Shown here in pieces: positions 17,015 through 28,076 of a stretch of 64,000 bases of DNA. A model generated the notes under the pieces. That model was not told where the DNA came from and did no database searches. It saw only the letters and a list, made by a program, of their open reading frames with translations. The stretch covers positions 38,180 to 102,179 of the forward strand of contig NKXK01000030.1 in NCBI GenBank assembly GCA_004379165.1, given 5' to 3'. The number at the start of each line of letters is the position of its first letter. Position 1 is the first letter of the stretch. The stretch comes from Rhodocyclaceae bacterium. Its GTDB lineage: Bacteria; Pseudomonadota; Gammaproteobacteria; Burkholderiales; Rhodocyclaceae. A program made the translations under genes and the position numbers.

Positions 17015-17380
17015 ATGCCCGTCAAGAATATCCTCGTTGTCGATGACTCACCGACCGAACGTTTCTTCACTGTCGACGTCCTGACCAAGGCCGGCTATCA
17101 GGTGATCACCGCCGAAAATGGCGAGGATGGCATCGCCAAGGCCAAGGCCAACAAGCCGGACCTGATCCTGATGGATGTCGTGATGCCCTGCCTCAACGGT
17201 TATCAGGCCACACGAACGCTGACCCGCAACGAAGAAACTAAGGACATTCCGGTCATCGTCTGTACCTCCAAGGGGCAGGAAACGGACAAGATCTGGGGCC
17301 TGCGGCAAGGCGCGGTGGATTACCTTGTCAAGCCGCTGAATCCTGATGAACTGCTCAAGCGCATTGCCGCGCTGCCGTAA
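17015..17380 (+). CDS. pilH: Response regulator PilH
   Basis: A 121-residue receiver domain with VDDSPTERFFTVDVLTKAGY at the N terminus, phospho-acceptor Asp54 in LILMDVVMPCLNGYQ, and the Lys of DYLVKPLNPDELL. In the Pil-Chp system PilH acts as counterpart of PilG, favouring pilus retraction or serving as a phosphate sink. It is 14 bp after pilG and 3 bp before pilI. Confidence 0.94.
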   Translation: MPVKNILVVDDSPTERFFTVDVLTKAGYQVITAENGEDGIAKAKANKPDLILMDVVMPCLNGYQATRTLTRNEETKDIPVIVCTSKGQETDKIWGLRQGAVDYLVKPLNPDELLKRIAALP

Positions 17381-17383
17381 GCG

Positions 17384-17896
17384 ATGGCCAAGAAAACCAG
17401 TCTCCGAGACTTCCAGCATTATCTTGCCGGCCGCCTGACGACTGCCGCCCAAGGCAAGGGCGCGGCATCGTGGCTGGCGATTGAGGTGGGTGGTGCGCCA
17501 TGGCTGATCGAACTGTCGGACAGCGGCGAGATTGTTCAGGCGCCGACGCTGGCGAAAGTGCCGCTGACCCAGCCGTGGTTTGCCGGCATCGCCAATATCC
17601 GCGGTAACCTTTACGCGGTCACGGATTTTTCGGTATTTTGCGGTGGACCGCAGACGCCGCTCAACGCTTCGTCACGGCTGCTGCTGGTCGGTACCCGCTT
17701 CGGCGAAAATGCCTCGCTGCTGGTGTCGCGCATGCTGGGACTGAAAAATCCGGAAGACTTCACGCCCGCCGATGCCGACTGTCCCGGTCCGGTCTGGGGG
17801 GCGCAGCAATATCTCGACAGCCACGGAAGGGCATGGCGAAAGCTGGCTGTCCGCGATCTTTTGGCTGATCAAAATTTCATGAATATCGGGGCCTGA
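17384..17896 (+). CDS. pilI: CheW-like coupling protein PilI
   Basis: A 170-residue CheW-domain protein coupling the receptor PilJ to the CheA-like kinase. CheW features are WLAIEVGGAPWLIELSDSGEI, the segment PWFAGIANIRGNLYAVTDFS, and LLVSRMLGL. It is the third gene of the operon, separated from pilH by 3 bp. Confidence 0.9.
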   Translation: MAKKTSLRDFQHYLAGRLTTAAQGKGAASWLAIEVGGAPWLIELSDSGEIVQAPTLAKVPLTQPWFAGIANIRGNLYAVTDFSVFCGGPQTPLNASSRLLLVGTRFGENASLLVSRMLGLKNPEDFTPADADCPGPVWGAQQYLDSHGRAWRKLAVRDLLADQNFMNIGA

Positions 17897-17932
17897 CGGG
17901 CAGACAAGACCCGATCCCAGCGGAGGATTTAC

Positions 17933-20053
17933 ATGGCATTCAGCTTCAAGCTACCTAAACTCGGCAAACCCGCAGCGGCGGGTTCGATGGACGTTGCCGC
18001 CGTTGCAGTGCCTGCCACGTCGGGCAAGATGGCGCTACCCGGCTTCCTTGCCGGTAAGCCGGTGGTGCAGCAGATGAAGACGTTGGGTGGCATCTTCGCA
18101 GTGTTGATGCTGCTGATTGCGGCCCTGGTTTTTCATGACAACCGCGAATCGACGCACGGGACGAGCTACGTGGCCGCTTCCGGTGAGATGCGCATGCTTT
18201 CGCAACGTCTCGCCAAAGCAGCCTCGCAGGCGCTGCAGGGCAACCCGGCGGCGTTCGGGCAATTGCGAGAATCTCGTGAGAAATTTGCGCTGCTGCTCAG
18301 TAGTTTGACCAACGGCGGCGACGTCAATGGCGTCATTGTGCCGGTATCTCCGAGCGATGTACGCCCCCGTCTGGTCGCTCTGAGTCAGCGATGGGAAGCC
18401 ACCGACAAGAATGCGCAGACCGTGCTGGCGCAGGAGAAGAACCTCGTGGCGCTGGGCAAGAGTGTCGCGCTGATCGACGACAAGAACGCTGTGATGCTGG
18501 AACTGACTGAACAGGTTGCCGCCCTGAAACTGCAGGGTGGTGCCTCGGCGCGAGATATCGCGGCCGCCAACCAGTTGGTGATGTTGACGCAGCGGATCGC
18601 CAAGAATGCCTCGGCGCTGCTCGTTGGTGACGAAATCAACCCCGAGGTTGCCTTCCTTCTGGGCAAAGACACCAACGTTTTCCGTGACATCCTCCAGAAT
18701 CTGGGCAAGGCCGGCGGCGATGGTGATACCAAACAGAAGATTGAAGAGTTGGGCAAAGTCTTCGGTGAATATCAGGAGGCAGTCGGCAATATCCTCGGCA
18801 ACATGCAGCCGCTGGTGCTTTCCAAACAAGCCGGTTCGCGTATCTTCCGCGAAAGCGACGAATTGCTGAAAACTGCCGAGGATCTGGCCAACGGCTATCA
18901 GGAAATCCTCTCCGAGCGTGCTCTCTACGTCGTTCTGCTCGTCGTCCTGGCGCTCGCTGCGTTGGGTACGCTCGCCTTGCTGGCGAAAATCTATCTCGCC
19001 GATACCAGTCGCCGAGCCCAGGATTCGGAAAATCAGCGCCGGTCGTCTGAACAGGTTAATCGCGAAAACCAGGACGCCATTCTGCGCCTGATGAACGAAC
19101 TCGGCGACCTCGCCGATGGCGACCTGACCGTGACAGCCACCGTGAGTGAGAACATCACCGGCGCCATCGCCGACTCGATCAACTACACCATTGAAGAACT
19201 CCGCGTGCTGGTCGGCCGGATCAACGATGCGGCGAACCGGGTGACGACAGCGACGGAAATCGCCCGTCAGACTTCGACATTACTGCTGGCCGCTGCCGAA
19301 CGGCAGTCCACAGAAATTCAGGAAGCCGGTCTGTCGGCGCTGAGCATGGCACGTTCGATGTCCGAGGTGTCTGGCAGCGCAAGGCAATCGGCCCAGGTGG
19401 CGCGCCAGTCTCTGTTGGCTGCAGAAAAGGGGACCCAGGCGGTGCAGGATTCGATCAAGGGTATGAACGAAATCCGCTACCAGATTCAGGAAACCTCTAA
19501 GCGGATCAAGCGCCTTGGTGAAAGCTCGCAGGAAATCGGTGAAATCGTGGAACTGATTACCGACATTACCGAGCAGACTAACGTGCTGGCCCTGAACGCA
19601 GCCATTCAGGCGGCCTCCGCCGGCGATGCGGGTCGCGGCTTTACCGTCGTTGCGGAAGAAGTGCAGCGGCTGGCCGAACGCTCAGGCGAAGCAACGAAGC
19701 AGATCGCGGCGATTGTGAAAACCATTCAGACGGACACGCAGGATGCGGTGTCCGCGATGGAACAATCGACACAGGGGGTGGTCGAGGGAGCCAAGCTCTC
19801 CGACGCCGCAGGTCAGGCACTGTCGGAAATCGGTCAGGTGTCGCGCAATCTGGCTGACCTGATTCAGAATATTTCCAGCGCTACGCAAAATCAGGCCGAA
19901 TCGGCAACCCGCGTTGCAACGTTGATGCAGGACATTCTGCAAGTGACCGAGCAGACCACGGCGGGTACCCAGCGGACCGCCGAGGCAGTTGACGAATTGA
20001 CCGCGCTGGCTTCAGAACTCAAGGGTTCGGTTGCCGGCTTCAAGGTGGACTGA
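17933..20053 (+). CDS. pilJ: Methyl-accepting chemoreceptor PilJ
   Basis: A 706-residue receptor. A short cytoplasmic N terminus is followed by a first membrane helix (about 50-67), a periplasmic region of about 260 residues with two PilJ-type helical repeats ([20 protein letters not shown] and, later, [16 protein letters not shown]), and a second membrane helix (about 328-352). HAMP and the long helical signalling domain follow. The hairpin tip is [20 protein letters not shown] followed by [20 protein letters not shown]. It feeds the PilI/PilL kinase complex and is thought to sense pilin or surface contact. A good GGAGG site precedes the ATG. Confidence 0.95.
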   Translation: MAFSFKLPKLGKPAAAGSMDVAAVAVPATSGKMALPGFLAGKPVVQQMKTLGGIFAVLMLLIAALVFHDNRESTHGTSYVAASGEMRMLSQRLAKAASQALQGNPAAFGQLRESREKFALLLSSLTNGGDVNGVIVPVSPSDVRPRLVALSQRWEATDKNAQTVLAQEKNLVALGKSVALIDDKNAVMLELTEQVAALKLQGGASARDIAAANQLVMLTQRIAKNASALLVGDEINPEVAFLLGKDTNVFRDILQNLGKAGGDGDTKQKIEELGKVFGEYQEAVGNILGNMQPLVLSKQAGSRIFRESDELLKTAEDLANGYQEILSERALYVVLLVVLALAALGTLALLAKIYLADTSRRAQDSENQRRSSEQVNRENQDAILRLMNELGDLADGDLTVTATVSENITGAIADSINYTIEELRVLVGRINDAANRVTTATEIARQTSTLLLAAAERQSTEIQEAGLSALSMARSMSEVSGSARQSAQVARQSLLAAEKGTQAVQDSIKGMNEIRYQIQETSKRIKRLGESSQEIGEIVELITDITEQTNVLALNAAIQAASAGDAGRGFTVVAEEVQRLAERSGEATKQIAAIVKTIQTDTQDAVSAMEQSTQGVVEGAKLSDAAGQALSEIGQVSRNLADLIQNISSATQNQAESATRVATLMQDILQVTEQTTAGTQRTAEAVDELTALASELKGSVAGFKVD

Positions 20054-20076
20054 CCTGACGGCTAACGCGAGAGATC

Positions 20077-23000
20077 ATGAACGCGGCAACGGAATTTGAT
20101 TTGGGCCCGCTGACCTGGGTCAAGGGCGAAATCGACCAGGCCCTGCAACGGGCCGGCGATGCACTGGCGCAGCATCAGGCCGGCGGCGACAAGACGCCGC
20201 TCAAGTTCTGCCGTACCCATTTGCACCAAGTGCACGGGGCGCTGGCCATCGTCGGACTCGATGGCGTGACGCAAGTGACCGAGTCGATGGAACTGTTGCT
20301 GGCTGCAATCGAGGACGGTCGCCAGAGCGTCAGCGAGAATACCTCACTGGTCATCCGACAGGCGATCGATGGCGTGAGCCAGTATCTCGATGATCTGCTG
20401 GCCGGAGAGCCCAACCAGCCGCTCCGTCTGCTGCCGGTGTATCAGGCGCTGGCGCTGGAGCGTGGCCAGGCTGCCGCTGATCCCTGCGATCTGTTTCATC
20501 CGGATCTGAGCCTGCGTCCGCCCAAGCGGGTCGCGCCGCGAGCGTTGTCCGACGAGGCTATGAATAAATTGCTGCGGAAGCAGCGCTTGAATTTCCAGAA
20601 GGGCTTGCTGGCGTGGCTGAAGCATCCTGAGGCGGCGGCCGACGCGCGCAAGCGCATGCTGGACGCGATCCGCGCCATCGAAGCTGCCCAGACAACGCAG
20701 ACGGCAAGAACCTTCTGGTGGATTGCCGCCGCTTTCCTGTCAGCCATCGATCCGGCCATCGCCGACAGCGATGCAGCAGTGAAACAGCTCTGTTCGCGTT
20801 TCGACCTGCAGATACGCCGCTTGCTCGAAGGTTCGGGCAATGTGGCCGAACGGGTCATGCGCGAGGCCCTGTATCACATCGCCAAGATCGCGAACCCCGT
20901 CGATCCGGCGGTTGCCGAGGTTCATGACGTTTTTAGCCTGTCGGCAATGATTCCCGGTGAGGCGCCCGCTGCGCTCAGCCAGCCGCACGAAACTGCCCTG
21001 CGTCGCCTGCGGGAAGTGATTGCCGCCGCCGAAGAGTTGTGGAACAAGGTGTGCACCGGCAGCCCGGCGAGTCTGGGGGCTTTCGTCGAACAATCCAGGC
21101 AGTGTGCCGAGCTGACCGCGAGCGTCGGCCACACCGACCTCAAGCGTCTTGGTCAGGGTCTCGGTGCTATTGCCAACTGGCTGGCCGAGGATGGTGCGCG
21201 CTACAACGATACGGTGGCGATGGAGGTCGCGACGACCATCTTGTTGCTACACAACGCGCAGGAGCACTTCAGACACCTGGGCACAGATTTTGCCCAACAG
21301 GTTGACCTCATGATTGCCCGCCTGCACGCTTGCATCGCCGGTCGGTCGGTGAGCGCCGAAGAAGATATTCCCTTGCTCGATGAAATGACCCGCCGGGCTC
21401 AGGAAAGACTGCTGATCGGCCAGGTCGGCAAGGAAATCCAGAATAATCTGGCGCAGATAGAACAGTCGCTCGATGCCTTCTTTCGCGACCCCGCGAAGCC
21501 CCATGATCTCGGCCAGCTGGATGCGCCGCTGAAGCAGGTTGCCGGTGCGCTTGCCATGCTCGGGCATTTTCCGGCCGTCGACAGCCTCAAGGCCTGCGGT
21601 GAACGCATCCAGGCTTTTGCCGCAGCCGGCTATGTTCCGGAAGCGGACGATTTTGTGTCCGTTGCCGACCAGTTGTCGCTGATCGACTTCTTCGTCGATG
21701 CACTGCAGAGCGGTGAAAGCGATTTCGATGCCTTTGCCGCCCGTATGCGCGGTGAAGTGCCTGCGGATGCAGAAGAGGACAGTGAGCCGCCCCCGGCGCT
21801 GACTGTCGAGGCGCAACTAGTGCAGCAGACCCGTGAGACCCAGGCACTGGTCGATGCGCTGCGCGAGGCGCCGGAAGATCAGCAACTGCAGGCCGAACTC
21901 AAGCAGAACCTGCAGGCGATCCAGAAGGATGCGGATCTCGTTGCCAACCGCGAGTTGGGCGAGTCGGCCAAGGCCGCGCTGGCTGCGCTGCAGACCGGGG
22001 GCGATGCGATGGCTGCAGCCGATGCAGCGCTGGCCGGCATCCGTCCGGCGCAGGCCGAGGCGCCATCGCCGTCAGCAGCCACACTGCAGCTTGCCGAGGC
22101 CAGTCACGACGAGATTGATGCCGAACTGCTGGGCATCTTCCTCGAAGAGGCCAACGAAGTGCTGGCGACGATGGCCGACCAGAAAGCGGCGCTGGCAGCG
22201 AATCCGCACGACAGCGAGGCATTGACGGTCATCCGTCGTTCGACGCATACGCTCAAGGGCAGCGGCCGCATGGTCGGGCTCACCGAGTTGGGCGAAGCCG
22301 CCTGGGAGCTGGAGCAGACGCTCAACCTCTGGCTACGTCAGGAGCAGCCAGTGACTGCCGTCTTGCAACAGATGATTGACGACGAGCACGCCCTGTTCGT
22401 CGATTGGGTTGCACATCTGGAAGGGCGGCAGGCACAGGCGCCCGATTCGACGCCGGTCGTCAATCGGGCCCGCCGTCTGCGTGGGCTCCAGGTCGAGGCG
22501 ACGCCAGCAGCGACGCCCGAAGTGGTCATCGTAACGGAACCCGTCATTTCGTTCGAGCCCGAACCCGTGCCGGCTGCGCAGCAAGTCGACGATGCAACCT
22601 TGCCGGCGCTGGAATTGCCTGCACTTGTCGAGACTGAGGAGATACCGGTCGTTGAACCAGCCGTTAGCGAACCGGCAGACAGCGGTGTGCTGCTTGATCT
22701 GCCCAGTCTTGATCTGTCGCTCCCGCCGCTCGATCCGCCGACGTCCTCTTTCGATGTGCTGCTTGCCATCGGCAGCCGGGATGCTGAATCCGACAATCTG
22801 ATTGCCTTCCCGGAAGCGTCCGAGGCAAGGGAACCTGCCGTGTCTGCCGACCCAAAGCTGGAGGAGACGGCAGCCGCGTTGGCTGATCTGCTTGCCGACG
22901 ACGATCTGCTGCGGTCAACGCCGGAAAGTGCCGAAAATCAGGCGCCGTCGCTTGCCGAAGCGGATCTTGAGATTACCGACGCAGTCGCGTTCGAGACGCC

Positions 23001-25962
23001 GTTCGCGTTTGACGAAGCGATTGATTTTGCGACGCTGGACGAAGTCGAGGCTGAGCCGCTGACTCACGCTGTCAGCGAACCGCCGCCCGTACTTCCGCCA
23101 CCGGTTGAACCACCGCCGGTCACCTTGTACGACATTTTCCGCGAGGAGGCGCGGGGGCATCTGCAGACGCTGGTCGAAAGCTACGGCGTGCTTGAGGTTC
23201 GGCCCGAGGCGCCGACTACCATTGAAATGACCCGGGCCGCCCATACACTCGGCGGTATTGCGGCGACGGTTGGTCTGATGCCACTGCACCATCTGGCGAT
23301 TGCGCTGGAACATGCGCTGCTGCGCCGTGACGGCTCGGCCAACCCGGCGAGCATCGAAGGGCTGGAAACCGTCCGTCAGGCGATCCTGACGCTGGAGGAA
23401 ATGTTCGCCGGTCTGGCGCGCCAGGAAGTGCCGGAGGAAGCACTGCAGCTGATTGCCGCGTTGGACGACATCTACCATGCGCCGCTGCTGGCGCCGGAGC
23501 CGCCGGAAGAGCTGCCGGTCAGTGCCGAGATCATTCCGCTGCATCCGCAATTCGGGCATGCCGATGAGATTTCCGCCGCCGATCTGGTGGACGAGACGTT
23601 GCCGCAGCCGGTCGAAACCGGTGAGGCCGATGAAGCTGCTGATGCCGCCGAGTTGCCCGCTGCCCTTGAGGCGGTTGTGCCGGCTGCCGAGGCGTTAGTC
23701 CCCTTACCGCCACAACTGACCGACGAGCTCGACGAACAGTTGTTGCCGATCTTCCTCGAAGAAGCTATCGACCAACTGCGTGACCTCACGACTCAGCTGC
23801 GGGCATGGCGCGAAGAACCGGCCGGCGATGTCGCGCCGCACGCCATCGCCCGTCTGCTGCACACCTTCAAGGGCAATGCCCGCATGGCCGGGGCAATGAA
23901 CCTCGGTGAAGCGACGCATGCACTGGAAGGCCGCGTTGAGGAAGCCATGCGGGCTGGTGCTGCGACGCCGGCCCTGATTGACGATGTCGAAACCGGTTGC
24001 GACATGCTGGCGCAAGCCGTCGAGCGCCTCAAGGAAGGTCCGGCGCCGGTGGTGCCAGAGGCCGAACCGCGGGCGGAGCATGTTCAGGCTGGTGTGGCGC
24101 CTGTTGTTGGCGATGCGGAAGCCGAGTCCGATGCCGCCGGCCAGCGGGCCACGCTGCGCGTGCGGGCTGATCTGATCGACCGGCTGGTCAATGAGGCCGG
24201 CGAGCTATCGATCGCCCGGGCGCGGATCGAAGGCGAAATGCGCAGCCTGAAGTCCTCGCTGCTCGATCTGACTGAAAACGTCATTCGCCTGCGTCGCCAG
24301 TTGCGTGAAATCGAAATCCAGGCCGAAACGCAGATCCAGGCGCGGGTCGCCCAGTCGCCGGACGGCGCCGCCGAGTTCGACCCGCTGGAACTCGACCGCT
24401 TCACCCGCTTCCAGGAACTCACCCGCTTCATGGCCGAGTCGGTGAACGACGTCGCGACCGTGCACCAGAACCTGCTCAAGAACCTCGATGACGCCAACGC
24501 CGCGATCCTTGCCCAGTCCCGCCTGAATCGCGGTCTGCAGCAGGAGCTGATGGGCGTGCGCATGGTGCCCTTCGCCAGCCAGTCTGAGCGTCTGTACCGG
24601 ATCGTCCGCCAGACGGCCAAGGACGTCGGCAAACGGGCCAACCTCGATATTTTCGGTGGGCAGCTCGATATTGACCGCTCGGTGCTCGACAAGATGATGG
24701 CGCCGCTGGAGCACATGCTGCGTAATGCTGTGACCCACGGCATCGAATCGCGCGCCGACCGCCTTGCGGCGGGCAAGCCGGAGACCGGAGAAATCGGCTT
24801 CAAGCTGGTTCAGGAAGGCAACGAAATCATTTTGTCGATGAGCGACGACGGCAAGGGCCTCGATCTCGCCCGCATCCGCGCCCGTGCCGAAGCGATGGGC
24901 CTGCTGGCCGCGGGACAGGTTGCCGAAGCGGCGACGCTCTATGATTTTATCTTCCAGCCTGGTTTCTCGACGGCGGGCGAGCTCACTCAGGTCTCGGGCC
25001 GCGGCGTCGGCATGGACGTGGTCAAGACAGAAGTGACTGCTTTGGGCGGTCGCATCGAAATCGTCTCCGAGGCTGGCAAAGGCACCACCTTCCGTCTCTA
25101 CCTGCCGCTTACGCTGGCGGTGACGCAGACGCTGCTGGTGCGTGCTGGCACGCAGGTCTATGCACTGCCCTCGACGATGATCGAGCAGGTGCTGGAGCTC
25201 AAGGAAAAGCCGCTGGCCGCGATTCGCGACAAGGGGGAGGCGGAATGGCAGGGTAACCGTTATCCCTACCATTTCCTGTCGCATCTCCTTGGCGATGGTG
25301 CTGCCATGCCCGAAACGCACCGCCAGTACTGGGTGCTACTGCTGCGTTCCGGCGCCCAGCGGGTGGCCGTGCAGGTCGATGAACTCAAGGGGAATCAGGA
25401 AGTTGTCGTCAAGAACATCGGCGCCCAGTTGGCACGTGTGGTCGGTATTGCCGGCGCGACCGTGCTCGGCGACGGTCAGGTCGTGCTGATCTTGAATCCG
25501 GTTGCCTTGGCCAGCCGCGGCGTTGTTACACCGGTCGTGCCTCTGGCCGATGCTCAGGTGGTGGCTGCGGAGCCTGCACCCGCCGCTACCCATTTGCCGA
25601 CCGTGATGGTCGTCGACGACTCGCTGACAGTGCGCAAGATCACCAGCCGCCTGCTGGCGCGCGAAGGCTATCAGGTCGTGCTCGCGAAAGATGGCGTCGA
25701 TGCGCTCGAACAGCTGATCGAGGCGCGTCCCGATGTGATCCTCTCCGATATTGAAATGCCGCGCATGGATGGCTTCGATCTGGTGCGCAACATCCGCGCC
25801 GATGCGGCACTGACCGGCGTCCCGATCATCATGATTACCTCGCGCACCGCCGACAAGCACCGAAATTACGCGCTCGAAATCGGTGCCAACCACTACCTCG
25901 GCAAGCCCTACGACGAAGAGGAACTGCTGGCGCTGGTGGCCGGCTATTGCGGCCGCAGCTGA
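20077..25962 (+). CDS. pilL: CheA-like hybrid histidine kinase PilL/ChpA
   Basis: A 1961-residue kinase hybrid. From the N terminus there is a degenerate Hpt-like domain (CRTHLHQVHGALAIVGL), a long helical region, then three Hpt domains with intact phospho-His: His724 (THTLKGSGRM), His1056 (AHTLGGIAAT) and His1262 (LHTFKGNARM). Acidic Pro/Glu linkers lie between them (about 800-1010 and 1145-1215). The CheA core follows: dimerisation helices, HATPase N-box (LEHMLRNAVTHGIES), G boxes (MSDDGKGLDLA, GRGVGMDVVK), and a CheW-like domain. A receiver closes the protein, with Asp1891 in ILSDIEMPRMDGFD. It is the last gene of pilGHIJL; no pilK/chpB methylation genes follow. One dispersed-repeat copy lies inside an acidic linker. 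Confidence 0.95.
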   Translation: MNAATEFDLGPLTWVKGEIDQALQRAGDALAQHQAGGDKTPLKFCRTHLHQVHGALAIVGLDGVTQVTESMELLLAAIEDGRQSVSENTSLVIRQAIDGVSQYLDDLLAGEPNQPLRLLPVYQALALERGQAAADPCDLFHPDLSLRPPKRVAPRALSDEAMNKLLRKQRLNFQKGLLAWLKHPEAAADARKRMLDAIRAIEAAQTTQTARTFWWIAAAFLSAIDPAIADSDAAVKQLCSRFDLQIRRLLEGSGNVAERVMREALYHIAKIANPVDPAVAEVHDVFSLSAMIPGEAPAALSQPHETALRRLREVIAAAEELWNKVCTGSPASLGAFVEQSRQCAELTASVGHTDLKRLGQGLGAIANWLAEDGARYNDTVAMEVATTILLLHNAQEHFRHLGTDFAQQVDLMIARLHACIAGRSVSAEEDIPLLDEMTRRAQERLLIGQVGKEIQNNLAQIEQSLDAFFRDPAKPHDLGQLDAPLKQVAGALAMLGHFPAVDSLKACGERIQAFAAAGYVPEADDFVSVADQLSLIDFFVDALQSGESDFDAFAARMRGEVPADAEEDSEPPPALTVEAQLVQQTRETQALVDALREAPEDQQLQAELKQNLQAIQKDADLVANRELGESAKAALAALQTGGDAMAAADAALAGIRPAQAEAPSPSAATLQLAEASHDEIDAELLGIFLEEANEVLATMADQKAALAANPHDSEALTVIRRSTHTLKGSGRMVGLTELGEAAWELEQTLNLWLRQEQPVTAVLQQMIDDEHALFVDWVAHLEGRQAQAPDSTPVVNRARRLRGLQVEATPAATPEVVIVTEPVISFEPEPVPAAQQVDDATLPALELPALVETEEIPVVEPAVSEPADSGVLLDLPSLDLSLPPLDPPTSSFDVLLAIGSRDAESDNLIAFPEASEAREPAVSADPKLEETAAALADLLADDDLLRSTPESAENQAPSLAEADLEITDAVAFETPFAFDEAIDFATLDEVEAEPLTHAVSEPPPVLPPPVEPPPVTLYDIFREEARGHLQTLVESYGVLEVRPEAPTTIEMTRAAHTLGGIAATVGLMPLHHLAIALEHALLRRDGSANPASIEGLETVRQAILTLEEMFAGLARQEVPEEALQLIAALDDIYHAPLLAPEPPEELPVSAEIIPLHPQFGHADEISAADLVDETLPQPVETGEADEAADAAELPAALEAVVPAAEALVPLPPQLTDELDEQLLPIFLEEAIDQLRDLTTQLRAWREEPAGDVAPHAIARLLHTFKGNARMAGAMNLGEATHALEGRVEEAMRAGAATPALIDDVETGCDMLAQAVERLKEGPAPVVPEAEPRAEHVQAGVAPVVGDAEAESDAAGQRATLRVRADLIDRLVNEAGELSIARARIEGEMRSLKSSLLDLTENVIRLRRQLREIEIQAETQIQARVAQSPDGAAEFDPLELDRFTRFQELTRFMAESVNDVATVHQNLLKNLDDANAAILAQSRLNRGLQQELMGVRMVPFASQSERLYRIVRQTAKDVGKRANLDIFGGQLDIDRSVLDKMMAPLEHMLRNAVTHGIESRADRLAAGKPETGEIGFKLVQEGNEIILSMSDDGKGLDLARIRARAEAMGLLAAGQVAEAATLYDFIFQPGFSTAGELTQVSGRGVGMDVVKTEVTALGGRIEIVSEAGKGTTFRLYLPLTLAVTQTLLVRAGTQVYALPSTMIEQVLELKEKPLAAIRDKGEAEWQGNRYPYHFLSHLLGDGAAMPETHRQYWVLLLRSGAQRVAVQVDELKGNQEVVVKNIGAQLARVVGIAGATVLGDGQVVLILNPVALASRGVVTPVVPLADAQVVAAEPAPAATHLPTVMVVDDSLTVRKITSRLLAREGYQVVLAKDGVDALEQLIEARPDVILSDIEMPRMDGFDLVRNIRADAALTGVPIIMITSRTADKHRNYALEIGANHYLGKPYDEEELLALVAGYCGRS
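22909..22942 (+). repeat. Dispersed repeat (family R33), copy 5, inside pilL
   Basis: Plus-strand CTGCGGTCAACGCCGG, AAAGTG, CCGAAAATCAGG. It codes in frame for LLRSTPESAENQ within an acidic inter-domain linker of PilL, a place tolerant of insertions. Confidence 0.7.
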
Positions 25963-25992
25963 GCCCGGATCACGGGCAGCCTGAACCGGCCG

Positions 25993-26026
25993 CCCGATTC
26001 TTGCGCGTTTTTCGGGATCACCGCAG
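25993..26026 (-). repeat. Dispersed repeat (family R33), copy 6
   Basis: Minus-strand CTGCGGTGATCCCG, A run, CGCGCAAGAATCGGG. It occupies the 84-bp convergent gap between pilL and phrB. Confidence 0.7.
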
Positions 26027-26046
26027 CAGATGCTGCGCTGAAGTTT

Positions 26047-27462
26047 TCAGTCCGTCCGCGCCTTGACCACTGCGTAACGCGCCAGCGTGTCGTTACGCGC
26101 CTGTGCGTGATCGACCAGCGGCGCCGGGTAATCGCGGCCGATGATGACGCCGATTGCTTCCTGTTCGATCCGTCCCATCTGCCACGGCGCGTGAATGTAC
26201 TTGTCCGGCACGCGGGCGAGTTCGGGAACATAGCGGCGGATGAATTTGCCGTCCGGGTCGAACTTTTCCGATTGCGTCACCGGGTTGAAAATCCGGAAAT
26301 AGGGCTGGGCATCGCAGCCGCTGGAGGCCGCCCACTGCCAGCCACCGTTATTGGCCGACAGGTCGAAGTCGTTGAGTTGCTGCGCGAACCAAGCTTCGCC
26401 AAGGCGCCAGTCGATCCCGAGATCCTTGGTCAGGAAACTGGCAACCACCATGCGCAAGCGGTTGTGCATCCAGCCACTGTGCAGCAGCTGGCGCATCGCG
26501 GCATCGACCAGCGGATAGCCGGTCTGTCCCGCTTGCCACGCCGCAAGGCCCGCCGGCCAGTCGCCCCAGCGGATCGCGTCATACTCCGGTTTGAAACTGT
26601 GGCCGACGACACGCGGGAAGCGGTCGAGGATCATGAAGTAGAAGTCGCGCCAGATCAGTTCGTTGAGCCAAGTATCGGCTTCACGGCGCACCGCCTCGCG
26701 TACCAGTTCGCGGATCGACAGGGTGCCGAAGCGCAGATGCACTGACAGATAGGACACCCCTTTGATCGCCGGAAAATCACGCAGTGCGCCGTAGCGGTCG
26801 ATCCGCCCGGCGGCGAACTCCGCCCACAGGGCACGGGCGCCAGTCATGCCGGGACGAATGCCGAGCGTGGCGAGATCGGTGTTTTCGAAGCCGAGTTCGG
26901 CCAGTTCCGGTAGCTGGGTATCGCCAGGCATCAACTGGCCGCCGCTGCCGCGGTGGGCAGCGATGTCGGCAGCCGTCAGGCGTTTGCGCCAGGCGTTCTT
27001 GTACGGGGTGAACACAGTGAACGGCTTGCCTGCCTGGGTTAGTACCTCGTCGCCATCAAAAATGACCTGGTCGCGGGGTGACTCGAAGGCAATGCCGGCA
27101 GCGTGCAGCCGCTGGCGAACCTCGCTGTCGCGCTGCTTGGCGGCCGGCTCGTAATCCCGGTTGGCTAACACGGCGTCGACACCGAGTGTTGTCGCAAGCG
27201 ACGGTATTTCCTCAACCGGCCAGCCGTGGCGGACGATCAAACCACCGCCGCGGGCTTGCAGGGCGGCATCCAGTTCGCGCAGCGATTCGAGGATAAACTC
27301 GACACGACGGTCGCGGCGCGACGGCAGCGCATCGAGAATATCGCGGTCAAAAACGAAGGCGCACCAGACCTGACGGGCGTTGGCGAGGGCTGCAGAGAGG
27401 GCGGCGTGGTCGTGGTCGCGAAGGTCGCGGCGGAACCAGACGAGGGCTTTTTCCAGTTTCAT
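26047..27462 (-). CDS. phrB: Deoxyribodipyrimidine photolyase (class I CPD)
   Basis: A 471-residue flavoprotein that repairs UV-made pyrimidine dimers with light. The N-terminal antenna domain begins [20 protein letters not shown]. The FAD domain contains the hallmark run [20 protein letters not shown], plus [14 protein letters not shown] and [12 protein letters not shown]. Length matches E. coli PhrB (472). It is monocistronic and divergent from yqgE. Confidence 0.96.
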   Translation of the reverse strand: MKLEKALVWFRRDLRDHDHAALSAALANARQVWCAFVFDRDILDALPSRRDRRVEFILESLRELDAALQARGGGLIVRHGWPVEEIPSLATTLGVDAVLANRDYEPAAKQRDSEVRQRLHAAGIAFESPRDQVIFDGDEVLTQAGKPFTVFTPYKNAWRKRLTAADIAAHRGSGGQLMPGDTQLPELAELGFENTDLATLGIRPGMTGARALWAEFAAGRIDRYGALRDFPAIKGVSYLSVHLRFGTLSIRELVREAVRREADTWLNELIWRDFYFMILDRFPRVVGHSFKPEYDAIRWGDWPAGLAAWQAGQTGYPLVDAAMRQLLHSGWMHNRLRMVVASFLTKDLGIDWRLGEAWFAQQLNDFDLSANNGGWQWAASSGCDAQPYFRIFNPVTQSEKFDPDGKFIRRYVPELARVPDKYIHAPWQMGRIEQEAIGVIIGRDYPAPLVDHAQARNDTLARYAVVKARTD

Positions 27463-27499
27463 GTTGGTTTGTCCTTGGCCGGCGATTAAAATTCAGTCC

Positions 27500-28060
27500 A
27501 TGGATAGCGTCAACCTGACCGATAACTTCCTCATCGCCATGCCGGCGCTGGAAGACCCCTATTTTTCCAACAGCCTAGTCTATGTGTGCGAGCACAACGA
27601 AAACGGGGCGCTGGGCATCATCGTCAATCGTCCGATCGACATGAACCTCGCCGGGCTGCTCGAAAAGATCGATATTAAGCTCGAAGCCGAGGCGCTGGCC
27701 GACCTGCCGGTGTATTTCGGCGGCCCGGTGCAACTGGATCGCGGCTTCGTGCTGCATCGTCCGGTGGGCAAGTGGCAATCGACGCTGGCGGTGAATGGCG
27801 ATGTCGGCCTGACCAGCTCGCGTGACGTGCTGGCGTCGGTCGGCAGTGCCGGCCTGCCGTCCGAAATTATCGTCACCCTCGGCTATGCCGGCTGGAGCGC
27901 CGGCCAGCTGGAAGACGAAATTGCCCAGAATTCCTGGTTGACCGTGGCTGCCAAGCCCAGCATCCTCTTCGACCTGCCGCCGGAAGAACGGCTGCCGGCA
28001 GCGATGCAAAAGCTGGGGATCAGCTTCTCCCAACTTTCCGACGTCGCTGGCCACGCATGA
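27500..28060 (+). CDS. YqgE/AlgH family protein (UPF0301)
   Basis: A 186-residue protein starting [20 protein letters not shown], the standard YqgE/AlgH N terminus. Conserved parts are [35 protein letters not shown] and [15 protein letters not shown]. The biochemical function is unsettled. It is almost always encoded before ruvX in beta- and gammaproteobacteria, as here (16 bp). Confidence 0.93.
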   Translation: MDSVNLTDNFLIAMPALEDPYFSNSLVYVCEHNENGALGIIVNRPIDMNLAGLLEKIDIKLEAEALADLPVYFGGPVQLDRGFVLHRPVGKWQSTLAVNGDVGLTSSRDVLASVGSAGLPSEIIVTLGYAGWSAGQLEDEIAQNSWLTVAAKPSILFDLPPEERLPAAMQKLGISFSQLSDVAGHA

Positions 28061-28076
28061 GCGGATACCGCGACTG

